The translations under genes and the position numbers were made by a program. A model generated the notes under the pieces. The model ran no database searches. It worked only from the letters and a program-made list of their open reading frames with translations, and had not been told where the DNA came from. Shown here in pieces: positions 10,075-17,747 of a DNA stretch of 28,456 nt. The stretch lies in assembly GCA_002280485.1 (NCBI GenBank), contig NCED01000016.1, positions 1 to 28,456 of the forward strand. Reading direction: 5' to 3'. Source of the DNA: Caulobacterales bacterium 32-69-10. Its GTDB lineage: Bacteria; Pseudomonadota; Alphaproteobacteria; Caulobacterales; Caulobacteraceae. The stretch's first letter is position 1, and the number at the start of each line of letters is the position of its first letter.

Positions 10075-10107
10075 TCGGCCCTTGTCGCGGATGCGACAAG
10101 CGGCCGA
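10075..10107. promoter_or_regulatory. Extended hairpin between the Fe-S scaffold gene and yidD
   Basis: cttgtcgc (10081-10088) pairs with gcgacaag (10093-10100) around a GGAT loop. The stem continues with tcggcc (10075-10080) and ggccga (10102-10107) past one bulged C, giving 14 bp in total. It begins directly after the upstream TGA (10072-10074). No T-run follows, so it is more likely an mRNA stability or partial-termination element than a full terminator. Confidence 0.55.
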
Positions 10108-10131
10108 ACCCGCGCATCAGGCGGCGCCGGC

Positions 10132-10413
10132 ATGACCCTCTACGAACGTAGCGTCAAAGGCGCCCTTCGCGCCTACAAGCTGACGCTGTCGCCCTTGATC
10201 GGACCCGGCTGCCGGTTTTCCCCGACCTGTTCGGAGTACGCCGCAACGAGCCTGATCGAACACGGCCCCTGGCGCGGAAGCTGGCTCGCCGCCCGCCGCG
10301 TCTGTCGGTGCCACCCCTGGGGCGGTTCGGGATACGATCCCGTGCCGGGCGCATCTTCCGCCGAAGTGGACGCCGGTTCGGCGGATGGGAAGATGCGCAA
10401 ACCTGATAACTGA
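10132..10413 (+). CDS. yidD: Membrane protein insertion efficiency factor YidD
   Basis: A 93-residue protein of the YidD/DUF37 family, a small membrane-associated factor that assists YidC-mediated insertion of inner-membrane proteins. The full signature is present: [23 protein letters not shown] at about 15-37, with Cys27 and Cys33, then [29 protein letters not shown] at about 44-72. The amphipathic N-terminal helix is visible. The C-terminal 20 residues are not conserved. YidD often sits beside rnpA and yidC; here it is upstream of thrS. The TGA at 10411-10413 lies on the edge of a perfect hairpin in the thrS leader. Confidence 0.95.
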   Translation: MTLYERSVKGALRAYKLTLSPLIGPGCRFSPTCSEYAATSLIEHGPWRGSWLAARRVCRCHPWGGSGYDPVPGASSAEVDAGSADGKMRKPDN

Positions 10414-10436
10414 GCTGTTTCCTCTGGAAACAGCTC
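10412..10436 (+). promoter_or_regulatory. Perfect 11-bp hairpin in the yidD-thrS gap (candidate leader element)
   Basis: gagctgtttcc (10412-10422) pairs perfectly with ggaaacagctc (10426-10436) around a TCT loop, ending 23 bases before the thrS ATG. It is followed by GGGGAAGAAAG rather than Ts, so it is not a normal terminator. The AAGAAAG just after the stem is the only Shine-Dalgarno-like sequence for thrS. ThrRS autoregulation through a leader hairpin is known in E. coli, but the loop here does not mimic a threonine anticodon. Confidence 0.5.
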
Positions 10437-10459
10437 GGGGAAGAAAGACACGTGAGACC

Positions 10460-12403
10460 ATGATCGAACTGAAGTTTCCCGACGGCGCCGTCCGCGAATA
10501 TCCGGACGGGACGAGCGCCAAGGACGTGGCCGCGGCGATCTCGCCGTCGCTGCTCAAGCGCTCGGCCCTGGCCCGCTTCGACGGCCAGCTGTGGGACCTG
10601 GAGCGGCCGCTGCCGCATTCGGGCTCGCTGGAGCTCGTCATGCGCGACGCCCCGGAAGTGCTGGAGACCCTGCGTCACGACGCCAGCCACGTGATGGCCG
10701 AGGCGGTGCAGGAGCTGTTCCCCGGCACCCAGGTCACTATCGGCCCGTCGATCGAGGACGGCTTCTTCTACGACTTCGCCCGCGACGAGCCGTTCCACCT
10801 CGAAGACCTCGAGAAGATCGAGGCCAAGATGCGCGAGATCGTCGACCGCGACGAGCCGATCCGCCGCGTCGAGTGGAGCCGGGAAGAGGCCATCGCCCAC
10901 TTTGAGTCCATCGGCGAGACCTACAAGGCCGAGATCATCCGCGACCTGCCCGAGAGCGAGACGATCACCGTCTACCGCCAGGGCCAGTGGCAGGACCTGT
11001 GCCGCGGGCCGCACCTGCCCTCGACCAAATGGGTCGGCAAGGCCTTCAAGCTGACCAAGCTGGCCGGCGCCTACTGGCGCGGCGACCACCGCAACGCCCA
11101 GCTGCAGCGCATCTACGGCACGGCCTGGCAGTCGGAGGCCGACCTCAAGGCCTATCTGACGCGGATCGAGGAGGCGGAGAAGCGCGACCACCGCCGCATC
11201 GGCCGGATCATGGACCTCTTCCACATCCAGGAAGAGGGCAAGGGCATGGTGTTCTGGCACCCCAAGGGCTGGACGGTCTATCGGGCCCTGGAGAGCTATA
11301 TCCGCCGCCGCCTCGACATCGACGGCTACCAGGAGGTCAAGACGCCCCAGGTGCTGGACAAGGTGCTGTGGGAGAAGTCGGGCCACTGGGAGAAGTTCGG
11401 CCACGCCATGTTCACCTGCGAGACGGAGGAAGGGGAGACCCTGGCCGTCAAGCCGATGAACTGCCCCGGCCACGTGCAGATCTTCAACTTCGGCCAGAAG
11501 TCGTACCGCGACCTGCCCCTGCGCATGGCCGAGTTCGGCGCCTGCCACCGCTATGAGCCGTCGGGGGGCCTGCACGGCATCCTGCGGGTGCGCAGCTTCG
11601 TGCAGGACGACGCCCACATCTTCTGCCGCGAGGACCAGATCGAGAGCGAGACGACCAAGTTCGTCGAGTTGCTGCACTCGGTCTATCAGGACCTCGACGT
11701 CGAGCTGCACAGCGTCAAGCTGGCCCTGCGGCCGGAGCTGCGCGCCGGCACGGACGAGACCTGGGACCTGGCCGAATCCAAGCTGGAGCGGGCGGCCAAG
11801 GCCGCCGGCGTCGAACAGGTGGAGATGCTGCCCGGCGAAGGCGCCTTCTACGGCCCCAAGCTGGAGTTCCACCTCAGGGACGCCATCGGCCGGACCTGGC
11901 AGTGCGGCACCCTGCAGCTCGACTTCGTCCTGCCCGAGCGGCTCGACGCCGAATATGTCGCCGAAGATGGCTCGAAGCAGCGGCCGGTGATGCTGCACCG
12001 GGCGATCCTGGGCACCTTCGAGCGCTTCCTCGGCATCCTGATCGAGAACTACGGCGGGGCCTTCCCCATGTGGCTGGCGCCGGTGCAGGTGGTCGTGGCC
12101 ACCATCACCTCCGACGCCGACGAGTATGCGGAGGAAGCAGCCTTGAGGCTGCGCGCCGCGGGCCTTCGGGTCGAGGTCGACACCCGCAACGAGAAGATCA
12201 ACTACAAGATCCGCGAGCACAGTCTGACCAAGGTCCCGGTCATCGCCGTGGTCGGCCGCAAGGAGGCCGAGACCGGCCAGTTGGCCCTGCGCCGCTTCGG
12301 CAAGGAGTATCAGTCGGTGGTCAGCCTCGACGAGGCCGTGGCGGTCCTTGGCCATGAGGCCCTGGCCCCCGACCTGAAGCGGAAGGCGGCCCCGGCGGCA
12401 TGA
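10460..12403 (+). CDS. thrS: Threonine--tRNA ligase
   Basis: A 647-residue class II aminoacyl-tRNA synthetase that charges tRNA-Thr and edits Ser-tRNA-Thr. The N-terminal TGS domain spans about 1-62. The editing domain shows His73 and His77 (RHDASHVM) with Cys181 and His185 (LCRGPH). The catalytic core carries the zinc ligands Cys335 (MNCPGH) and His386 (DDAHIF), with a third His in the PVMLHRAI region. Motif 2 appears in [20 protein letters not shown], and the C-terminal anticodon-binding domain starts near WLAPVQVVV. The ATG at 10460 fits the family start MIELKFPDG; the open frame back to 10385 runs over yidD and the hairpin. The stop overlaps the ATG of the following glycosyltransferase. 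Confidence 0.98.
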   Translation: MIELKFPDGAVREYPDGTSAKDVAAAISPSLLKRSALARFDGQLWDLERPLPHSGSLELVMRDAPEVLETLRHDASHVMAEAVQELFPGTQVTIGPSIEDGFFYDFARDEPFHLEDLEKIEAKMREIVDRDEPIRRVEWSREEAIAHFESIGETYKAEIIRDLPESETITVYRQGQWQDLCRGPHLPSTKWVGKAFKLTKLAGAYWRGDHRNAQLQRIYGTAWQSEADLKAYLTRIEEAEKRDHRRIGRIMDLFHIQEEGKGMVFWHPKGWTVYRALESYIRRRLDIDGYQEVKTPQVLDKVLWEKSGHWEKFGHAMFTCETEEGETLAVKPMNCPGHVQIFNFGQKSYRDLPLRMAEFGACHRYEPSGGLHGILRVRSFVQDDAHIFCREDQIESETTKFVELLHSVYQDLDVELHSVKLALRPELRAGTDETWDLAESKLERAAKAAGVEQVEMLPGEGAFYGPKLEFHLRDAIGRTWQCGTLQLDFVLPERLDAEYVAEDGSKQRPVMLHRAILGTFERFLGILIENYGGAFPMWLAPVQVVVATITSDADEYAEEAALRLRAAGLRVEVDTRNEKINYKIREHSLTKVPVIAVVGRKEAETGQLALRRFGKEYQSVVSLDEAVAVLGHEALAPDLKRKAAPAA

Positions 12404-13323
12404 ACGCCCTGAACCGGCCAGACGGAGACGGCCCGCCGCTTCGGCCCCCCCTCCAGGGGGTCGAGGTCTCGGTGGTGATGGTCGTCTACCGCACCGGCCC
12501 GGCGCTGGCCGAAAGCCTGCGCCGGGTCCTGGCCGGGGACGAGGTCGGCGAGTTCGTGCTGGTCGACAACGGCTCGGCCACCGACGAGGCGGCGGTGATG
12601 ACGGCGGTGGAGGCCGACGCCCGCGTCACCGTGCTGCGGGGCCACGGCAACGTCGGCTTCGCCCGCGGCGCCAACCTCGGCGCCGCGGCCGCCCATGGCC
12701 GGGTGCTGGTCTTCCTCAACCCGGACGCCTTCCTGGAGGACGGCTGTATCGCGGCCCTGAAGGCGGCGCTCGACCCGGCGCGGTCACCGTGCCTGGTCGG
12801 GGCGCGGATGATGAACACCGACGGCACCGAACAGCGCGGCGGCCGACGCGGCGAGGTCACCCCGGCCAGCGCTTTGCTGAGCCTGACCAAGCTGGCTGGG
12901 CGGCTGCCGGGCCTCAAGCGGTTCGAGATCCACCACCAGGACGAGGCGGTCCCGAGCGGTCCGGTCGCGACGCCGACGGTGTCGGGCGCCTGTTTCGCCA
13001 TGACGCGCACCGACTTCACGGCGCTGGGCGGCTTCGACGAGGGTTATTTCCTGCATGTCGAGGACATCGACCTGTGCTGGCGGGTGCGCCGCGCGGGCGG
13101 GACCGTGCTGTTCCAGCCCCAGGCGCGGGTGCTGCACCTGGGCTCGACAGCCCGGCGCGCGCCGCTGCTGATCGAGCTGAACAAGGGCTTCGGCCTCGCC
13201 CGCTTCTTCCGCAAGCGGGCCGATACGGCCGGTCAGAAGGTCGCCGCCCTGGTCCTGACGCCCGTCATCCTGGCGGTGTCGGTGGCGCGGGCGGGTCTGC
13301 GGCGACGCCCGGCGCGCGACTAG
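12400..13323 (+). CDS. Glycosyltransferase family 2 protein (rhamnosyltransferase/WbbL-like)
   Basis: A 307-residue GT-A fold family 2 transferase resembling WbbL-type rhamnosyltransferases. [14 protein letters not shown] opens the nucleotide-sugar domain, [12 protein letters not shown] follows, and [13 protein letters not shown] (82-95) and [11 protein letters not shown] (with the DxD-like Asn107-Pro-Asp109) mark the donor site. The acceptor-side motif [24 protein letters not shown] spans about 210-233, with the catalytic-type Glu221-Asp222. The C-terminus is hydrophobic and basic, consistent with membrane association. It likely adds a sugar to an O-antigen, capsule or lipid-linked glycan. 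It starts in an ATGA overlap with thrS, and its last 59 bases overlap the end of the convergent GT39 gene. Confidence 0.9.
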   Translation: MNALNRPDGDGPPLRPPLQGVEVSVVMVVYRTGPALAESLRRVLAGDEVGEFVLVDNGSATDEAAVMTAVEADARVTVLRGHGNVGFARGANLGAAAAHGRVLVFLNPDAFLEDGCIAALKAALDPARSPCLVGARMMNTDGTEQRGGRRGEVTPASALLSLTKLAGRLPGLKRFEIHHQDEAVPSGPVATPTVSGACFAMTRTDFTALGGFDEGYFLHVEDIDLCWRVRRAGGTVLFQPQARVLHLGSTARRAPLLIELNKGFGLARFFRKRADTAGQKVAALVLTPVILAVSVARAGLRRRPARD

Positions 13324-15070
13324 GGGGCTCGGGCGCCTCCGAGTCCGCCCCCGCCCCGGGAGCCGCACGCCACAGGGACAGGGCGACCGGGTCGCCCTCC
13401 GAATAGTCGAAGCCCCTGACCTCGCCGACACGCTCGGCGGCCAGCCCCGCCGCCTGGGCGGCCTCGCGGAACGCCGCCGCCTGGCGGGATTCGACCAGGG
13501 CGGGGCGCCCGTCGGCCAGGGCGCTCACCGCCTCGGCCGCCCCCTTCAGCTCGGTTTCGGCCCCGAGGGCGAAGACGATGCTGGGCTCGGCGTAACCGGC
13601 CACGGCGACGGGCCCCGGGGTGAGGCCGTCGCGGGGATTGACGCCCTCGCGCGCCAGGGCCGCCGCGGCCCGATCCGACACCCACAGGGCGTCCAGAGAC
13701 GGCAGGACGGCGCCGCCGAGGACAGCGTGGCCGGCCACGCCCAAGGCTCCCGCAGCAGCCAGCCCGGCGCGCATATGGTTTCTCCAGGCGCCCAGGGCCC
13801 CGGCGGCGCCGGCGGCCAGGATCAGGACGGCGCAGACCAGCCCCCACGCCTTGGCCGCCCCGCCGCCGTACTCGGCCGCCGCCCAGAGGCAGGCGGCGGC
13901 GAACACCCCGCCGGCGAGCAGCGACAGCACAGCGCCGAGGCGCCGGCTCCACACCCCCATCGGCGTGGTGAGCGCGCCGGCCGCCAGCCAGGCCAGGGCG
14001 CCGTAGAGGGGCAGCGGGTAGTGGACGAGCTTGGTCGGGGCGATCTCGAACACCAGCCATGCCGGGATCAGCCAGGCCAGGGCGAAGCGCGCAAAGGGCT
14101 CGGCCCGGTTCCTCCAGCCCCAGACGAGGGTCGCGGGCAGGAGCACGCAGGCCGGAAAGAACAGCAGGGGCGACAAGAGCAGGTGCAGCCCCGGCGGCGC
14201 TCCATGGCTCTCGTGAGCCCCGGCGAGTTTCGGCGCCAGGTCGCCGCCCACGGCCTCAGCCCAGAACCGGCCGTCGGTGGCGACGGTGATGGCCATCGCC
14301 CACGGCCCGATCACGGCCAGGACCAGCACCGGTCCCCACACCCACCCCAGGCGCTTCAGCCAGCCGGCCTTGCGGTCGGCGCCCCACAGGGCGAACACGG
14401 CGAGGACCGCCACCATCGGCCCGATCGGCCCCTTCACCGCCACCGCCAGGGCCTGGCCGGACCAGAACAGCAGCCGGGTCCATCGCGGCGCGGGCGGCCC
14501 GTCGCGCGACGCGAGGTAGAGGCGGAACAGGGCGGCCATCGACAGGGCGACGGCCCCGCACAACATCGCGTCGGTCTTGGCGACGATCCCCTCGCTGGAG
14601 AGCAAGAAGCTCGCGCCCAGGATCGACCCCGCCACCAGCCCACCCCGGGGGCCCAGGGCGGCGGCCGCGCCCCAGGCGCAGGCGGCGGCGGCTAGCATGG
14701 CGCCGGCCAGCGAGGGCAGGCGGTAGGCCCAGATCTCGCGCTTCTCCACCGAGGAGACCAGCTTGACGCTGATCGCCTGCAGCCAGTGGATGCCGACCGG
14801 CTTCTTGTCGCGCGGCGCGTCCTGGAAGCGGATGTTCACATAGTCGCCGGTCTCCAGCATCTGGGTCGTGGCCTGGGCGAAGCGGGCCTCGTCCCGGTCG
14901 AGCACGGGAATGCGCAGGGCGCCGGGCAGGGCGGCGACCAGCACCACCAGGGCCGCTAGCAGCGGTCCGCGCCAGCCGCGGGCCATGCGGTCGACGGCGA
15001 CCGGAGAGGCCAGGACGCGCAGACGATGGAAGAGGCGGGACGGAAGGCCTTGGCCGAGCTCAGAAACCAT
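13265..15070 (-). CDS. GT39/ArnT-like membrane glycosyltransferase
   Basis: A 601-residue integral membrane protein of the GT-C (PMT/ArnT) superfamily, which transfers a sugar from a polyprenyl-phosphate carrier to lipid A, protein or glycan on the periplasmic side. After the first helix (about 35-52) come the catalytic-type acidic pair in VLDRDEARFAQAT (Asp58-Arg-Asp60-Glu61) and the KKPVGIHWLQ motif (from about 90) that strongly resembles ArnT. Roughly ten more hydrophobic segments follow up to residue 450, then a soluble C-terminal domain and a Pro/Ala-rich tail. That tail lies within the last 59 bases overlapping the neighbouring GT2 gene. The ATG at 15070 was chosen; a later ATG (residue 29) would also retain the first helix. 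Substrate unknown. Confidence 0.88.
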   Translation of the reverse strand: MVSELGQGLPSRLFHRLRVLASPVAVDRMARGWRGPLLAALVVLVAALPGALRIPVLDRDEARFAQATTQMLETGDYVNIRFQDAPRDKKPVGIHWLQAISVKLVSSVEKREIWAYRLPSLAGAMLAAAACAWGAAAALGPRGGLVAGSILGASFLLSSEGIVAKTDAMLCGAVALSMAALFRLYLASRDGPPAPRWTRLLFWSGQALAVAVKGPIGPMVAVLAVFALWGADRKAGWLKRLGWVWGPVLVLAVIGPWAMAITVATDGRFWAEAVGGDLAPKLAGAHESHGAPPGLHLLLSPLLFFPACVLLPATLVWGWRNRAEPFARFALAWLIPAWLVFEIAPTKLVHYPLPLYGALAWLAAGALTTPMGVWSRRLGAVLSLLAGGVFAAACLWAAAEYGGGAAKAWGLVCAVLILAAGAAGALGAWRNHMRAGLAAAGALGVAGHAVLGGAVLPSLDALWVSDRAAAALAREGVNPRDGLTPGPVAVAGYAEPSIVFALGAETELKGAAEAVSALADGRPALVESRQAAAFREAAQAAGLAAERVGEVRGFDYSEGDPVALSLWRAAPGAGADSEAPEPPSRAPGVAADPPAPPTPPG

Positions 15071-15142
15071 GCGGCGAAGCTAGCACGGCCCGGCGCCAGG
15101 CGCGCACTCCCACCCGGCCGCGAAAGCGGTTAAGACGGCGCC
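15071..15142. promoter_or_regulatory. Short divergent promoter region between the GT39 and GT2 genes
   Basis: Only 72 bases separate the divergent GT39 start (15070) and the GT2 start (15143), so both genes should be driven from here. No confident -35/-10 pair was recognised. Confidence 0.4.
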
Positions 15143-15874
15143 ATGCCCGCCGCCGCCTCTCCCGAGATATCCGTCGTGGTCCCCGTGCGCGACGAGGAGG
15201 GCGCGGCCGGACCGCTGGCGCGCGAGATCGCCGCCGCCTTCGCGGGCGTCCCGCACGAGATCATCTTCGTCGACGACGCCAGCCGCGACGGCACCCAAGC
15301 CGGGCTCCAGGCGCTGAAGGCCGAACTGCCGTCGCTGCGGGTGCTGGCCCATGCCCGCAACGCCGGCCAGAGCCGGGCGGTGCGCAGCGGCGTATTGGCG
15401 GCGCGCGGCCCGGTGATCGTAACCCTTGACGGCGACGGCCAGAACGACCCCGCCGACGGCCCGGCCCTGGTGCGCCGACTGCTGGCGGGCCCGGACAGCC
15501 TGGGCCTCGTCGGCGGGCGGCGGGTCAAGCGGCAGGACAGCCAGGCCAAGCGCCTGGCCTCGCGCTTCGGCAACGGGGTCCGCAAGCGGCTGCTCGACGA
15601 CCAGGCCGACGACACTGGCTGCGGGCTCAAGGCCTTCCGCCGCGAGGCGTTCCTGCGCCTCCCCTACTTCGACCACATGCACCGCTACCTGCCGGCCCTG
15701 ATGCTGCGCGAAGGCTATTCCGTCGCCTTCGAGGACGTCGGCCACCGCGCCCGCACCACCGGGGCGTCGAAATATACCAACTTCGGGCGCCTGGTCGTGT
15801 CGGCGTCCGACCTGCTGGGGGTGCTGTGGCTAAGACGGCGGGCGCGGTCGCCTGAGGGGGTGGAGGAGGTCTGA
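15143..15874 (+). CDS. Glycosyltransferase family 2, polyprenyl-phosphate sugar synthase-like (DPM1/ArnC type)
   Basis: A 243-residue GT2 enzyme resembling dolichol-phosphate mannosyltransferase and ArnC/DPM1 proteins. ISVVVPVRDEEG opens the fold, IIFVDDASRDGT supplies Asp44-Asp45, and VTLDGDGQNDP supplies the metal-binding DxD (Asp96-Gly-Asp98). The TGCGLKAFRREAF and FEDVGHRARTTGASKY stretches are typical of this subgroup. Unlike ArnC it lacks a clear pair of C-terminal transmembrane helices; one hydrophobic segment near 217-232 may attach it to the membrane. Such enzymes make polyprenyl-phosphate-linked sugars, the donors used by GT39/ArnT proteins. The divergent GT39 gene next door makes a donor-transferase partnership plausible. 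Acceptor and sugar are unknown. Confidence 0.88.
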   Translation: MPAAASPEISVVVPVRDEEGAAGPLAREIAAAFAGVPHEIIFVDDASRDGTQAGLQALKAELPSLRVLAHARNAGQSRAVRSGVLAARGPVIVTLDGDGQNDPADGPALVRRLLAGPDSLGLVGGRRVKRQDSQAKRLASRFGNGVRKRLLDDQADDTGCGLKAFRREAFLRLPYFDHMHRYLPALMLREGYSVAFEDVGHRARTTGASKYTNFGRLVVSASDLLGVLWLRRRARSPEGVEEV

Positions 15875-15884
15875 CCGCCCGCGC

Positions 15885-16487
15885 TTATGAGCTCACGCTC
15901 TCGGCCGGCTGGCGACCGAGGAAACTCAAGACTTCGTCGCCGACGTCCGCCGGCCACTGCGAGAGCAAGGCGGTCAGACGGGGACGGTCCCCGGCGAATA
16001 GGGCGCGTGCGGCCTCCTCAAAGCCTGGACGATCACCGGCCATGGCCGACATGAACCGGTAAGCCGCTTCCGAGCGCGCTTGCGCGGCCCCGGCGTCGGC
16101 CTTCCGGGCCGCCTCGACAAGCCGGCGGAGGGTCGTGGAAGCGCCGCCGGGTTGCCGCGCGAGCCAGTCCCAGTGGCGCGGCAGCAGGGTCACTTCCCGC
16201 GAGACCACGCCGAGCTTGGGTCGTCCCCGCTTGGCGGCGGACGTCTCGGGGCGCGTGTGCTGGGCGATCACGTCCTGCTCGTCGCCCCGCAGGTCCAGGT
16301 CCACCACTTCGGCGGTCTCGCGGTCAAACACGACGATCACCGCGAACGGATCCTCGTCCCGTACGCGCTTGGCCGCCGCCGCCACCTCGGGCAGGGCGCC
16401 GGCCGCGACCCGGACGGGACCAGCGAACAGCACGAAGGAAGCGACCGGAACGTCGCTATCCAAAATTTCCGTCGCCTTGCCAGCCAT
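15885..16487 (-). CDS. DUF2239 family protein
   Basis: A 200-residue protein matching DUF2239, a proteobacterial family without assigned function. Visible family features are FAVIVVFDRETAEVVDLDLRG (about 48-68) and the strongly conserved RGRPKLGVVSREVTLLPRHWDWLARQPGGAS (about 87-117). A helical region with TTLRRLVEAARKADAG, AYRFMSAMAGDRPGFEEAARALFAGD and a terminal helix follows. The RGRPKLGVVSREVTLLP block followed by helices resembles a DNA- or nucleic-acid-binding segment, but that is inference. The ATG at 16487 lies 3 bases from an ACCCGGGT palindrome, leaving no room for a Shine-Dalgarno site, so the message may be leaderless. It is divergent from a GIY-YIG nuclease gene across 57 bases. 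Confidence 0.85.
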   Translation of the reverse strand: MAGKATEILDSDVPVASFVLFAGPVRVAAGALPEVAAAAKRVRDEDPFAVIVVFDRETAEVVDLDLRGDEQDVIAQHTRPETSAAKRGRPKLGVVSREVTLLPRHWDWLARQPGGASTTLRRLVEAARKADAGAAQARSEAAYRFMSAMAGDRPGFEEAARALFAGDRPRLTALLSQWPADVGDEVLSFLGRQPAESVSS

Positions 16488-16490
16488 ATT

Positions 16491-16500
16491 TACCCGGGTA
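16491..16500. promoter_or_regulatory. Operator-like palindrome TACCCGGGTA (site 1)
   Basis: A perfect 10-bp palindrome lying 3 bp upstream of the DUF2239 start codon and where the -35 of the rightward promoter would be. Its AT-rich flanks (attt and taaa) resemble a helix-turn-helix repressor site. The centre is 27 bp from that of site 2. Confidence 0.65.
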
Positions 16501-16510
16501 TAAATGTCGC

Positions 16511-16518
16511 GCTATATC
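16511..16518 (+). promoter_or_regulatory. Candidate -10 element GCTATATC for the GIY-YIG gene
   Basis: GCTATATC fits the published Caulobacter sigma-73 -10 consensus GCTANAWC at every position. A -35 at the usual 10-14 base spacing would fall on site 1, and the transcription start would fall on site 2. No good TTGACG is present, as might be expected of a regulated promoter. Confidence 0.5.
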
Positions 16519-16528
16519 ACCCGGGTGA
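16517..16528. promoter_or_regulatory. Operator-like palindrome TCACCCGGGTGA (site 2)
   Basis: A perfect 12-bp palindrome with the same ACCCGGGT core as site 1. It overlaps the end of the candidate -10 and lies just upstream of the GGAGAAG ribosome binding site of the GIY-YIG gene. Two copies of the core within 38 bp in a 57-bp promoter are most simply read as paired operator half-sites or two dimer sites. Confidence 0.65.
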
Positions 16529-16544
16529 AAATGGAGAAGAAGTC

Positions 16545-16880
16545 ATGGACCGGCAAGATCGAAAGGCCGCCATCGCCGCCTACAAGGATCGCAAGCCCGC
16601 CTTGGGAGTCTATGCGGTCGTTTGCACGGCGACGGGGGAAGCCTGGGTCGGCCACAGCCGCCATGTTGACACCCAACGGAACGGATTGTGGTTCACGCTC
16701 AGACTGGGAACCAGCCCGTATCCGTCGCTGCAGGCGGCATGGGGGCGGCATGGCGAAGAGGCGTTCAGGTTCGAGGAGTTGGAGCGCCTCCGAGACGACT
16801 TCCCGGAGATCTCCCGCCTGGACGAGCTGAAGAAGCGCCAGGCGCTTTGGCGCTCCCGGCTTCAGGCGTCGGCGCTGTGA
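16545..16880 (+). CDS. Small GIY-YIG nuclease family protein
   Basis: A 111-residue single-domain protein of the GIY-YIG superfamily. The GIY element is Gly21-Val-Tyr23 (ALGVYAVVCTATGE) and the YIG element is degenerate Trp34-Val-Gly36 (AWVGHSRHV). Arg45 fits the conserved Arg after YIG, and Glu77/Glu78 in FRFEELERL could supply the metal-binding Glu. The WFTLRLGTSPYPSLQAAWGRHGEEAF stretch is characteristic of a small bacterial subfamily found widely without an assigned substrate. The start at 16545 follows GGAGAAG by a few bases; the frame is open upstream, but that part is antisense to DUF2239. It diverges from DUF2239 and converges on the FkbM gene with a 10-base gap. Confidence 0.88.
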   Translation: MDRQDRKAAIAAYKDRKPALGVYAVVCTATGEAWVGHSRHVDTQRNGLWFTLRLGTSPYPSLQAAWGRHGEEAFRFEELERLRDDFPEISRLDELKKRQALWRSRLQASAL

Positions 16881-16890
16881 ACGCGGTCGC

Positions 16891-17739
16891 TCAACCCCGC
16901 ACGAAAATCCGGTTACGCCGGTCGGGGAACCTCGCGCTGGTCTCGGCGTGCTCGGTGAAGCCGAGGTCGGCGATGGCCCGGCGCAGGCTCTCCTTATGAC
17001 CAGCGCCGCTCTCGCCGATGTTGATCTCGACGATCAGCGAACGGGCCCCCGCGAACGTCTCCGCCCCGCCGCGGACGATGCGCTCCTCGATGGAATCGAC
17101 GTCGATCTTCACGTGGTCGGGACGGCGCACCTTGAACAGGGCGGCGAAGGTGTCGGCCGAAAAGCCCAGGGCGGTCTGGGTGTGGGGCCGCGCCTCGGCG
17201 GTCAGCCCCTCGTCGGCGTGGCCGAAGACGTGGGCGGCGCGGCCGGCGTCCTGGCTGGTCAGGTGCAGCTCGGCCGCCCGGGTCTCGTCCGACAGGGCCA
17301 GGCAGAAGCAGCTGACCTTGGCGGCCGTGGGGTTCAGGGCGACATTGCGGGTCAGGGCCGCGTAGTTGTCCGCCGCCGGCTCGAAGGCCATCACCGCTCC
17401 GCCCTCTCCCAGGCGCTGGGCGGCGTAGAGCGCGTAGAGCCCCACGTTGGCGCCCACGTCCCAGACGCAGTCGCCGGCCTGGACCACATGGTCGATCCAC
17501 CACACGGTCTCCGGCTCGTCGTAGACGAAGCGGGCGGCGGCCTTGACCGCCTCGGCGCTGGAGCAGCGGAAGGCGAGCGCCCCATGGCCGGTCGGCAATC
17601 GGTAGGTCGGGGCGGCCCTAGAGGCCAGCTCGGCGCGCATGCGCAGCCCGTGCCAGCGGCCGAGCGGCCAGGCCAGGGCCCCGCCCAGTCCCGCCAGCCC
17701 GGCCCCGATCATCCGGGCGCCGCTCATCCTTACCGCCAT
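16891..17739 (-). CDS. FkbM family methyltransferase
   Basis: A 282-residue SAM-dependent methyltransferase of the FkbM family. Motif I is VWDVGANVGLYALYAA (Asp94 to Gly100), motif II FEPAADNYAAL (about 119-129), and the family's DHVKIDVDSIEERIVRGG lies at about 208-225. A segment at about 10-28 is weakly hydrophobic and may be a membrane anchor. FkbM enzymes O-methylate glycans, lipids or secondary metabolites; in alphaproteobacteria they are common in polysaccharide loci. The gene begins 8 bases after the end of the co-directional GT39 gene, so the two are probably one operon in which the methyltransferase decorates the same glycan or lipid. Confidence 0.9.
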   Translation of the reverse strand: MAVRMSGARMIGAGLAGLGGALAWPLGRWHGLRMRAELASRAAPTYRLPTGHGALAFRCSSAEAVKAAARFVYDEPETVWWIDHVVQAGDCVWDVGANVGLYALYAAQRLGEGGAVMAFEPAADNYAALTRNVALNPTAAKVSCFCLALSDETRAAELHLTSQDAGRAAHVFGHADEGLTAEARPHTQTALGFSADTFAALFKVRRPDHVKIDVDSIEERIVRGGAETFAGARSLIVEINIGESGAGHKESLRRAIADLGFTEHAETSARFPDRRNRIFVRG

Positions 17740-17747
17740 CGAGCCCC

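Noticed and set aside
10412..10436. T-box or intrinsic terminator for thrS
   Set aside because: There is no T-box sequence, no specifier loop and no T-run after the stem; it is kept only as an unassigned leader hairpin.
10154..12355. 733-codon minus-strand open frame
   Set aside because: It is antisense to thrS and yidD, with compositional bias and no recognisable domain.
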